A stretch of DNA of 35,967 nucleotides from Phycisphaeraceae bacterium. Its GTDB lineage: Bacteria > Planctomycetota > Phycisphaerae > Phycisphaerales > Phycisphaeraceae. Made by a program: the position numbers and the translations under genes. Shown piece by piece: positions 9,309 through 16,192 of the stretch. How positions within the stretch are numbered: the first letter of the stretch is position 1; each line of letters begins with the position of its first letter. A model generated the notes under the pieces. The model had not been told where the DNA came from. It searched no databases and saw only the letters and a program-made list of their open reading frames with translations. The stretch lies in NCBI GenBank assembly GCA_028284155.1, contig JANQSF010000093.1, positions 1 to 35,967 of the forward strand, written 5' to 3'.

Positions 9309-10387
9309 GAGGAATCGCGCAGCCATGCGTCGTCTTCGTCGGTGAATGTTATCGGCGAGCGGGGGACGGCGTCGATGTCGAACCGCGCGACGAATTCGGC
9401 CGCGTCGATGATTGTGCGTTCATCGGTCATCCCACACCAGCGGGCCATCAGGCCGAGCATGCGCTGCGGTGCGACGCCGATCTGGCGGTAGTGGGCCAGC
9501 CGCGTGTCGCCGTGCCGCTTGGCCAACCGGCGGCCGTCCTGCCCGAGTATGAGCGGCAGGTGCCAGTAACGCGGCGGCGGGCCGAGCCCAAGCAGCCGGT
9601 AGAGCCACAGTTGCCGGGCCGTCGACCGCAACAGGTCGTCGCCGCGCACGATGTCGGTGATGCCTTGCCGCGCGTCATCGACGACGACGGCCAGTTGGTA
9701 CGCGGGCAGGCCGGCCTTGGTGCCGACGACGAAGTCGCCGACCTGCGCATCGACGTCGATCGATTGGTCGCCGACGAAGCGGTCGTGAAAGGCGATGGGA
9801 GAGGTCGGCGCGACGACGCGCCAGGCGACGGGGGTGTCGGATTCGGGAGCGAGTACATCGTCTAGATTGGGAGGGCGAGGCTCCGTCCGAGCCGCAGACA
9901 AGTCTGTGCAATCGGCTCGCCCCACGGCTCGGACGGAGCCTCGCCCTCCCGGTTTTGAATCGTTCGGCCGACACGTGCCCGGATACCGCAATTCGTGCTC
10001 GTCCGCGTGCGGCGCGGACTGGGCGCGTTCGATCTCTTTGCGTGTGCACGCGCAGGGGTAGGTCAGTCCGCGTTTGCGAAGCGACGTGAGCGCCGCCTCG
10101 TACCGCGACAGGTCGTCTGCTTGGTAGCTGGGGCCTTCGTCCCAATCCGTGCCCAGCCAGGCGAGGTCGTCGATCGCTTGCAAATCGGCCCCATCTTTGG
10201 TGCGCGGCGTGTCGAGGTCTTCGATGCGCAACACGACGCGCCAGCCGAGTTGGCGGGCCATGGCCCAGTTGATCAGGAAGGTGCGCGCGTTGCCCAGATG
10301 CAACGCGCCCGTGGGCGACGGCGCGAGGCGCGTCGCGGCGCACGCTTTTCTTGCGGTGCTGTGGGTGGTCGATTGTCGCTCGGCCAT
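9305..10387 (-). CDS. gluQ: GluQ, glutamyl-queuosine tRNA(Asp) synthetase, carrying an in-frame palindromic element
   Basis: Class I synthetase fragment that activates glutamate and attaches it to queuosine in the tRNA(Asp) anticodon. Seen: RLAPSPTGALHLGNARTFL at 20-38 (HIGH region), RIEDLDTPR at 54-62, a zinc-type site CAC at 112-114 with YPGTC at 135-139, and a KMSKS-like KRHGDTRL towards the C-terminus. Anticodon-binding domains of full GluRS are absent, as expected for GluQ. At 360 aa it is longer than the usual roughly 300. About 28 extra residues (146-174) come from an 82-nt palindrome at 9869-9950 inserted between the zinc region and the next core strand (AWRVV). The only usable start is the ATG at 10387, 23 bp from divergent purN. 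Confidence 0.92.
   Translation of the reverse strand: MAERQSTTHSTARKACAATRLAPSPTGALHLGNARTFLINWAMARQLGWRVVLRIEDLDTPRTKDGADLQAIDDLAWLGTDWDEGPSYQADDLSRYEAALTSLRKRGLTYPCACTRKEIERAQSAPHADEHELRYPGTCRPNDSKPGGRGSVRAVGRADCTDLSAARTEPRPPNLDDVLAPESDTPVAWRVVAPTSPIAFHDRFVGDQSIDVDAQVGDFVVGTKAGLPAYQLAVVVDDARQGITDIVRGDDLLRSTARQLWLYRLLGLGPPPRYWHLPLILGQDGRRLAKRHGDTRLAHYRQIGVAPQRMLGLMARWCGMTDERTIIDAAEFVARFDIDAVPRSPITFTDEDDAWLRDSS
9869..9950. repeat. 82-nt palindromic element inside gluQ (family copy 1)
   Basis: Perfect 26-nt inverted arms (9869-9894 and 9925-9950, outer end GGGAGGGCGAGGCTCCGTCC) enclose a 30-nt loop that itself contains CAGAC-AA-GTCTG. The same arm sequence and the same loop length recur at 35898, with AGTCTG and CGGCTCGCC shared in the loops. 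Read on the gluQ strand it encodes GGRGSVRA at one end and ARTEPRPP at the other without a stop. Because the arms mirror each other, the plus strand encodes the same end peptides. Confidence 0.9.
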
Positions 10388-10395
10388 CGGGCCGG

Positions 10396-10402
10396 TATGG
10401 TA
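10396..10402. promoter_or_regulatory. Symmetric -10 element shared by divergent gluQ and purN
   Basis: The 7-mer TATGGTA reads TATGGT on the plus strand, 9 nt before the purN ATG (10411), and TACCAT on the minus strand, 9 nt before the gluQ ATG (10387). Both have the form TANNNT. The arrangement is fully symmetric and neither gene has a Shine-Dalgarno sequence, so one site may start two leaderless transcripts in opposite directions. Confidence 0.5.
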
Positions 10403-10410
10403 GCCGCGCG

Positions 10411-11049
10411 ATGACCGATCAAGCCTCAGCCCGTCAACCGTTGCCGATCGCCGTGCTTGTCAGCGGCGGGGGGCGCACGATCCAGAACCTGGCCGACCGG
10501 ATCGAGGCCGGCACGCTCGACGCCGAGATCGTCTGCGTGGTCAGCTCGCAGCCGAAGCGTTACAAGGTCGCCGCCATCGGCGACCGCACGTTCGACGCGA
10601 TACCGATGCGGCTGAGGGAATACGCGTCACGTGACGAGTATTCAGACGCCGTGCTCGACGTCGTACGCGCGTCGGGCGCGCAGTTGATCGTGCTTGCGGG
10701 CTGGCTGAACAAGCTCGTCATCCCAAGCGACTTTCACGGCAAGGTCATCAACATCCACCCCGGTTTGCTGCCCAGCTTTGGCGGGCAGGGGATGTTCGGC
10801 CACCACGTACACGAGGCCGTGTTAGCCTCCGGCTGCAAGGTCAGCGGCTGCACCGTTCACATCGCCGACGACGAATACGACACCGGCCCGATCGTCGTAC
10901 AGCAGTGCGTGCCAGTGGCGGAGGACGACACGCCGGACACGCTGGCCGCCCGCGTGTTCGAGGCAGAGTGTGAGGCGTACCCGCGCGCCATTCAGTTGTT
11001 CGCAGAAGGTCGCGTACACGTCGAGGGAAACGTCGTACGGATTGGGTGA
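10411..11049 (+). CDS. purN: PurN, phosphoribosylglycinamide formyltransferase
   Basis: Third step of purine synthesis: transfers formyl from 10-formyl-THF to GAR. 212 aa from the ATG at 10411. Phosphate-binding LVSGGGRTIQNL is near the N-terminus; the catalytic Asn and His are in VINIHPGLLPSF, and the catalytic Asp is in the DDEYDTGPIV segment. The family motif is normally NIHPSLLP, so Ser is replaced by Gly here. An upstream in-frame ATG at 10351 would overlap gluQ and adds residues with no family counterpart, so it is not preferred. The gene stands alone and is followed 3 nt after its stop by a long inverted repeat. Confidence 0.93.
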   Translation: MTDQASARQPLPIAVLVSGGGRTIQNLADRIEAGTLDAEIVCVVSSQPKRYKVAAIGDRTFDAIPMRLREYASRDEYSDAVLDVVRASGAQLIVLAGWLNKLVIPSDFHGKVINIHPGLLPSFGGQGMFGHHVHEAVLASGCKVSGCTVHIADDEYDTGPIVVQQCVPVAEDDTPDTLAARVFEAECEAYPRAIQLFAEGRVHVEGNVVRIG

Positions 11050-11051
11050 AG

Positions 11052-11178
11052 TGGAGCACAGGGCGGAAGCCCCGTGCCACGTCCAGGGTTCTTTTGCGTG
11101 AGCGCATCGAAGTTGCGCCTTGCGCGCGGATCGGGAATGTTGAGTGTGCGCGGCACCGGGCTTCCGCCCTGTGCTCCA
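11052..11178. repeat. 127-nt inverted repeat between converging purN and the sigma factor gene
   Basis: Arms 11052-11078 and 11152-11178 match as reverse complements in 26 of 27 positions (outer end TGGAGCACAGGGCGGAAGCC), with a 73-nt loop. The repeat fills almost the entire gap between the two stop codons (11049 and 11184). It may terminate transcription from both sides. Confidence 0.8.
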
Positions 11179-11183
11179 TCGCG

Positions 11184-12101
11184 TTACGAGCGCTTGAGGA
11201 ACCCCACCGTCGATTGCATGATCCGCTCGCGCAGCACGTCTTTGTCACGACCTTCGTTCTTCTGTTTCAGGTCATCGAGGTTCGCTTGGCAGAACCGGCA
11301 GCCCAGCCGATCGACGTGGAAGGCGACATAGTCCCGCCAGGCGTCGTCGAGTGTGCCGAGCATCCATGCGCCGATGGTCGAACGCTTGGGGCAACTGAGT
11401 CGGCCGTCTTCCCACACGCGCGTCAGCATGCCGTCTTCGAGTGCGGTCGATTCGGTCTCGGTCTGTTGTTGGTCTGACGGAGCGTCGCCGATGACCTGTC
11501 GCACCTGCTTGACGCAGCGGTGTTTGATCAGCGCGACGTGCTGTTCGCGGATCGACATGATCGAGGCAATGTCCTTGTTGCGCATCTGTGCGTAGAACAG
11601 CATCTCCGCGATCTGCAGGTCGCGGAAGTTGGATGACGACTTGTATCCCTCGATCAACTCGCCCATCGCTTCGGCCAGCGCGCTGGCCGTTGCGTCGCGG
11701 GCCTCTTCACGCCGCATATAAAAGCTGGCCGTCGGGTCGCTGCCGGCCACGCGGTTCATCGGGTCGGTCGCGCGCGAGTCGTCGGCCAAACCCACCGCCG
11801 TGTCAGAAAGCAGGCAGACGTTGAGGTGTCGGCCGCGCATGTGGTCGATGATGCGCCGACGGAGGATCGTGAACAGGTACGTCTCGATGCTGGCCCGTTC
11901 CTCGTAGCGGTCGACCGACCGCAGGAAGCTCATGAACGCCTCCTGCACCAGGTCTTCGGCGTCGTCGGCGTTGCGCACGCGGCTGCGCGCGAACGACACG
12001 AGCCGGCCCTGATAGCGGTCGACCAGTTGCGACCAGGCGTCGGCGTCGCCGGCGCGGATCTGCTTGAGCAGGAATCGGTCTGCCTCGGTCAGCGTGCTCA
12101 T
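11184..12101 (-). CDS. ECF-type RNA polymerase sigma factor with a C-terminal Cys-containing extension
   Basis: 305 aa. Sigma region 2 is clear (AWSQLVDRYQGRLVSFARSRV, DAEDLVQEAFMSFLRSVDRY, ASIETYLFTILRRRIIDHMRG) and region 4 lies near 165-205 (LQIAEMLFYAQMRNKDIASIMSI, then EQHVALIKHRCVKQVRQVI). A tail of about 90 residues follows, with LSCPKRSTIGAWMLGTLD and FHVDRLGCRFCQANLDDL (about 236-280). The His/Cys pattern recalls zinc-binding anti-sigma modules, though spacing is H-x5-C-x2-C rather than the classical H-x3-C-x2-C. The ATG at 12101 starts next to MSTLTEADRFLLKQI; a GTG at 12122 is less likely. It is the last gene of the kinase operon, so a role downstream of that kinase is plausible. 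Confidence 0.88.
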   Translation of the reverse strand: MSTLTEADRFLLKQIRAGDADAWSQLVDRYQGRLVSFARSRVRNADDAEDLVQEAFMSFLRSVDRYEERASIETYLFTILRRRIIDHMRGRHLNVCLLSDTAVGLADDSRATDPMNRVAGSDPTASFYMRREEARDATASALAEAMGELIEGYKSSSNFRDLQIAEMLFYAQMRNKDIASIMSIREQHVALIKHRCVKQVRQVIGDAPSDQQQTETESTALEDGMLTRVWEDGRLSCPKRSTIGAWMLGTLDDAWRDYVAFHVDRLGCRFCQANLDDLKQKNEGRDKDVLRERIMQSTVGFLKRS

Positions 12102-12148
12102 GATTCGACTCAGGATACCCACACATGCGTCGTCGCGCCGGCGCGTGT

Positions 12149-13378
12149 TTACGCGGCCGGCTCGAACTCTCGGGCCTGCGCCCGGCCGGCCAACGAGTTG
12201 AGCACGAGGTAGACGACGACGATTGCCACAAGCAGGCCGACTACCGCGCTCATCGTGCCCCAGACGGTCCGCGTCGCGGCTTGCGTGGTCTGCTCGACGG
12301 TCGCGCGGTCCGCCAGCGAGGCGACGGTCGCTTGCGACGAGTCGATCAGCAGGTAGTGCTTGTACTCGTCCTGCCCGGCGCGCTTGATCCGTTGCGCAAA
12401 CGACTTCTGCACAAAACTGCCGCGTTTGAGTTCACGCTTGAGGTCGCCGCGAAGGCGCGGCCCGGCGATGTGCCGCTTGTTGCCGAGTTTGGGGTGCTCA
12501 TGCAGGTGGCCGGCGACGAGCGGCTCCAGTTGACGCACAGCGTCTTTAAACGCCGCGTCTTCGGCCGTGTCAGGGCTCGTTGAACGGTTGGCCGTCTGGC
12601 CCATGATCAGTGCATTGTCGCCCTTGAAGTCTTCAAAGTAGGCGACCCAGGGCTCGTCGATGTACGACGTGGTCACCGTGCTCGACCGCTGTGGGCCGTG
12701 CACGGTCAGGCGGATCGAACTGCGTGGTTTGCCGTGGCCGGTGACTTCGTTGTGCGAAAGCGTGATCTTGATGACCGACTCGAAATCATTCGCGTCGTTT
12801 CGATTCGGCCGACGATCTTCCATTCGCGTCAACACTTCGACGCCCGCGTATGTTTCAGTGAGTTTCTGCTTGAGCGGTTGGTACAGCCGAACGTCGGGTC
12901 CACCCTCGCCGCTGCTGCTCATACCGCCGCCGCGGCGCACGGTTGTCTGCGTGTTCTGACCGTCCACCGTGACCCTGGCGACAGGCTTGGGGTCGTTCAG
13001 GCCGAGGCGTGTCATCTTGATCTGTTGTGGCAGGTGATCGAGCAACGCTTGCAACGCAAGGTCGCGTGACGGGTAGACGTCGGCCCGGCCGTCGAAGTTG
13101 ATCACGTTCCCGGGGTCGGACCCGTCAACGGCGCGGGCGTGGTCGGCGGTGGCGTACTGCATCATTTTCTGTTCACGCAACTCCGACGTCTCGTCGTAGC
13201 TGACACGCGCATAAAACAACCCAAGCACCAGTGCTAACCCAACACCACCAACAACGAGGACGCCCAACACGGCGAGCGTCGGCTTGCGCGACTTGGGCAT
13301 GATCAGCAGCGGCAGGACAATGCCGACCGCGCCACCCAGCAAGATCAGAATCAGGAGCAGTCCGAATACACTGACCAT
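12149..13378 (-). CDS. Membrane protein of unknown function in the kinase/sigma operon
   Basis: 409 aa, no family recognised. Two N-terminal transmembrane helices (about 2-27 and 35-57), a large soluble region (about 60-370) with no Cys-rich or enzyme motif, and a C-terminal transmembrane helix (about 378-398, VWGTMSAVVGLLVAIVVVYLVL). The soluble region contains a Gly/Ser-rich stretch (RRGGGMSSSGEGG). GGAGG lies 10 nt before the ATG and is embedded in the last codons of the kinase gene (gap of 3 bp), so the two are probably translationally coupled. The position between kinase and sigma factor makes it a candidate kinase target or membrane regulator of the sigma factor; this is inference. Confidence 0.8.
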   Translation of the reverse strand: MVSVFGLLLILILLGGAVGIVLPLLIMPKSRKPTLAVLGVLVVGGVGLALVLGLFYARVSYDETSELREQKMMQYATADHARAVDGSDPGNVINFDGRADVYPSRDLALQALLDHLPQQIKMTRLGLNDPKPVARVTVDGQNTQTTVRRGGGMSSSGEGGPDVRLYQPLKQKLTETYAGVEVLTRMEDRRPNRNDANDFESVIKITLSHNEVTGHGKPRSSIRLTVHGPQRSSTVTTSYIDEPWVAYFEDFKGDNALIMGQTANRSTSPDTAEDAAFKDAVRQLEPLVAGHLHEHPKLGNKRHIAGPRLRGDLKRELKRGSFVQKSFAQRIKRAGQDEYKHYLLIDSSQATVASLADRATVEQTTQAATRTVWGTMSAVVGLLVAIVVVYLVLNSLAGRAQAREFEPAA

Positions 13379-13381
13379 GGC

Positions 13382-16147
13382 TTACGCGCCTCCTGTCGCG
13401 GCGGCTTGCACGACGGGCGTGTCGTCTTCCTGTTTGTTCGTCATCGGCCAAACCAGCATCGTCAGCGACGCGATCAGTACGCCGGCGGCGATAAGCAGTT
13501 GGCCCTCGTTCATCGCGGCGAAGATCTGATTCAGGCCAAGTCCGACCTTGTCATTCTTGAAGAAGTAGTCGATTTCGGTCCACGCAATCGGCGCGACGGC
13601 CTGTTTGGCGAACATCATGGCCGCGACGACGCCGGCGAAGCCCAGGCCCGCCCGGCCCGCGTGCATCAGGCTCGTTGATCGTCGGTTGATCAGGGCGAGC
13701 AGCGTCGCGAAACCAACCAGGCCGAGCATTGCCCAGTGCATCGTCTGCTGCATGGTCTCCGGCCAATTCTCGTTGCCGAACAGGTCGTGCAGTTCGTTCG
13801 ACAGCGTGGTGTCCAGCGCGTTGGCGGCCAGCAATTGTGGGACCTGCAACGCCACCCCCATGCCGAGCACGATCGCGGCGAGCGTTGCCAGCGCCGCCAA
13901 CCCGCCGACCAGCACGCGGCCCAGGCCGACGCCCGACTTCGACGCCGATTGGTCCGACGAGATCGGCTCGTAAGGGATGTCGCGTGACGTGATGCGGAAC
14001 GGCTCCAGTCGGGACGGCGCCATTTGCGATAGCTCACTCAGCTTGTCCCACACGATCAGCGTTCGACCTTCCTTGTCTTTGAATTGCCCTGACACGATCA
14101 TGATCACATCAATGAGTTGACCGATGCCGAAAAAGCCACCCGTGAAGAACCAGAGCAGGCCGGTGCCGATCTTGCCCACGTAGAAGCGGTGCAGGCCGCA
14201 CACGCCGAAGAACCAGCCGAACGACAGCAGCGTTGCCCAGAGTCGGCGGTGTTCGGAGACGTTGTATCGCTCGAGGATAAATGCGGTGTTCATGTGCGTG
14301 TTGTCGCGTTTGGGCGGCGATGATTTCAGCGTCTGTTCGCTGTTCGCTTGCGGCGATTTGTTGTCTGCGATTGTCGACGCGTTCATGCCCGAGTGATTCA
14401 TTGCCCGGGCGCGGGCACGTGCGGTCGGGTCCCACGGGGCGAGAATCTGCGCGGCTAACGCCGTGCCGGCGACCGCGCCCATCGCCATGACCAGCGATGA
14501 ATGATCGACGAACCACGACCCGACCCAGACGTACAGGCAGCCGAGCAACGCGGGCGTCAGATAAAGCCGGTGGCGACGCCACGGCGCGGTCAAGTTCGGC
14601 CAATCCAACAGGCACAGCGGCAGGGCGAGGTAGACGATGACGGCCGTCATGACTTGGGCGGGCACGTTGAGGATCGCGCCCCACGCGGCAGCGCCGGCCA
14701 GCGCGGCGATGCCGACACACGAAGCAAAGAGGAATCGTCGGCCGCCCACCGGCTGCGGGCTGGCGCCGAGGGACAAGTGACTGCGGAAGAACTCAGCGAC
14801 CAGGACGCTGGCGGTCATGCTGAACAACGCCATGAGCGCGACCTCGGTCGAGTTGGCGAAGCTCTGCAGGTTGAACAGGCCAACCGCGCCGGTGATCAAC
14901 CCGATGGTTAACGCGGCGAGGAACCATCGGCCGGCGGCGGACACCGGGTCACGCCGCGCGTCGGCGACGTGCCGCGCTTTGACGCGCTTGCGGCGGGAGA
15001 TATCCCGGTCGGACGAAGCCTCCGCGTGTTCGCGCCGCGGCTTGCGCACTTCATATGACTGCTCGACATTGCCGACCTTCTGATGGAACTGCTGGCTGCC
15101 GTCGGGGTGTTGCTCGATCCGCTGGTGCGTCTTGCCGGCGCGTTGTTCCCAGAGCACGCGCGGCTCGTTTTCGGCGGGAGTCGTTTGTGCGGTTCGGTCT
15201 CGCGAGCCGTCGAACGTCTGACTCCAACTGCTGCCACCTAGGGCCGTCGCGCCCTGGTTGCCCGGCCCGTCACTGCCGCCCTTGGCCTTCGCCGCGACGC
15301 GGCCGGCGACCATGCTCAGGCTTTCGGGCACGAAGGCCGACACGCTCTGCTGCACATGCGCCGCGCCGAACACGTCCTCGACCATCTGCTGCACGTTCGT
15401 GTAACGCTCAGCCGGGTCTTTCGCCAGCGCCTTGTGGATGACCGTCTTGAACGGCTCGCCGACGTTGGTCAAGTCCGGCTCGGCGCTCAGGTGTTTCATC
15501 AACACCTCGGTCGGCGACGAGCCGAAATACGGCGTCGTCCCCGTGAGCATCTCGTACAACATGCAGCCGAGCGCGTAGATGTCGATCGACCGGTCGTACT
15601 TGCCCTGCCCGACCTCAGGGGCCATGTAATGCACCGTGCCGACAGTGATCGTCTGCCCGCTGTTGACCCCGGCCGACATCATTTTCGACAGGCCGTAGTC
15701 GCCGATCTTCACGTAGCCGTCTTCATAAAAGACGTTGCCCGGCTTCAGGTCGCGGTGCACGACACCGGCGTCGTGCAAATAGGTCAGTCCCTTGGCAATC
15801 TCGCGCAAGAAGAACGCCGTCTTCTGTTCGCCCAGCCCGGAAGGCGATGCGTCGAGCAACTCGCGCAGCGACGGCCCCGAGACGAATTCCATGAGCACGA
15901 ACGGTCGGCCCTGGTCGTTGTGCTTGACGTCGAAGATGGAGACCAGGTGCGGGCTCTTGAGGTTCATGCACTGCTGGATGCCACGCAGCTCGATGTCTTC
16001 GTAGCCCTGCACAGCCTTGAGCGCGACCTCCCGGCCGGAGTCGCTCAGCGCGTAGTAGACCTCGCCGAACCCGCCGCGACCCGCGGCACGCTGGATCGTG
16101 TAGCCGTCCAGGGGTCGGTCGCCGTGCTGGTATTGGTAAGCGGGCAT
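13382..16147 (-). CDS. Transmembrane Ser/Thr protein kinase with a TM2 domain
   Basis: 921 aa. Residues about 10-270 are a Hanks-type kinase: glycine loop GRGGFGEVY, catalytic Lys in VALKAV, VVHRDLKPGN catalytic loop, DYG in place of the usual DFG, MAPE, and DIYALGCMLYEMLTG. A low-complexity juxtamembrane linker (about 280-400, Gln/Arg/Ser-rich) follows, then several hydrophobic segments (about 410-560), a TM2 domain (about 633-705, LLSFGWFFGVCGLHRFYVGKIG and GGFFGIGQLIDVIMI), and four more transmembrane segments. TM2 domains occur with kinases in several bacteria; their role is poorly defined. It is second in the operon, 45 bp after the FHA-like gene and 3 bp before the membrane protein gene. 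Likely an inner-membrane receptor kinase; its ligand cannot be told from the sequence. Confidence 0.92.
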   Translation of the reverse strand: MPAYQYQHGDRPLDGYTIQRAAGRGGFGEVYYALSDSGREVALKAVQGYEDIELRGIQQCMNLKSPHLVSIFDVKHNDQGRPFVLMEFVSGPSLRELLDASPSGLGEQKTAFFLREIAKGLTYLHDAGVVHRDLKPGNVFYEDGYVKIGDYGLSKMMSAGVNSGQTITVGTVHYMAPEVGQGKYDRSIDIYALGCMLYEMLTGTTPYFGSSPTEVLMKHLSAEPDLTNVGEPFKTVIHKALAKDPAERYTNVQQMVEDVFGAAHVQQSVSAFVPESLSMVAGRVAAKAKGGSDGPGNQGATALGGSSWSQTFDGSRDRTAQTTPAENEPRVLWEQRAGKTHQRIEQHPDGSQQFHQKVGNVEQSYEVRKPRREHAEASSDRDISRRKRVKARHVADARRDPVSAAGRWFLAALTIGLITGAVGLFNLQSFANSTEVALMALFSMTASVLVAEFFRSHLSLGASPQPVGGRRFLFASCVGIAALAGAAAWGAILNVPAQVMTAVIVYLALPLCLLDWPNLTAPWRRHRLYLTPALLGCLYVWVGSWFVDHSSLVMAMGAVAGTALAAQILAPWDPTARARARAMNHSGMNASTIADNKSPQANSEQTLKSSPPKRDNTHMNTAFILERYNVSEHRRLWATLLSFGWFFGVCGLHRFYVGKIGTGLLWFFTGGFFGIGQLIDVIMIVSGQFKDKEGRTLIVWDKLSELSQMAPSRLEPFRITSRDIPYEPISSDQSASKSGVGLGRVLVGGLAALATLAAIVLGMGVALQVPQLLAANALDTTLSNELHDLFGNENWPETMQQTMHWAMLGLVGFATLLALINRRSTSLMHAGRAGLGFAGVVAAMMFAKQAVAPIAWTEIDYFFKNDKVGLGLNQIFAAMNEGQLLIAAGVLIASLTMLVWPMTNKQEDDTPVVQAAATGGA

Positions 16148-16192
16148 GGGGCGCGTCTTCCGTGAGAGCTGGGTGCGTTCTGCTTTTCAGGT

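Noticed and set aside
10351..10410. purN start at the ATG 10351
   Set aside because: It would overlap the gluQ coding sequence and adds residues before the conserved IAVLVSGGG strand; the ATG at 10411 fits the family.
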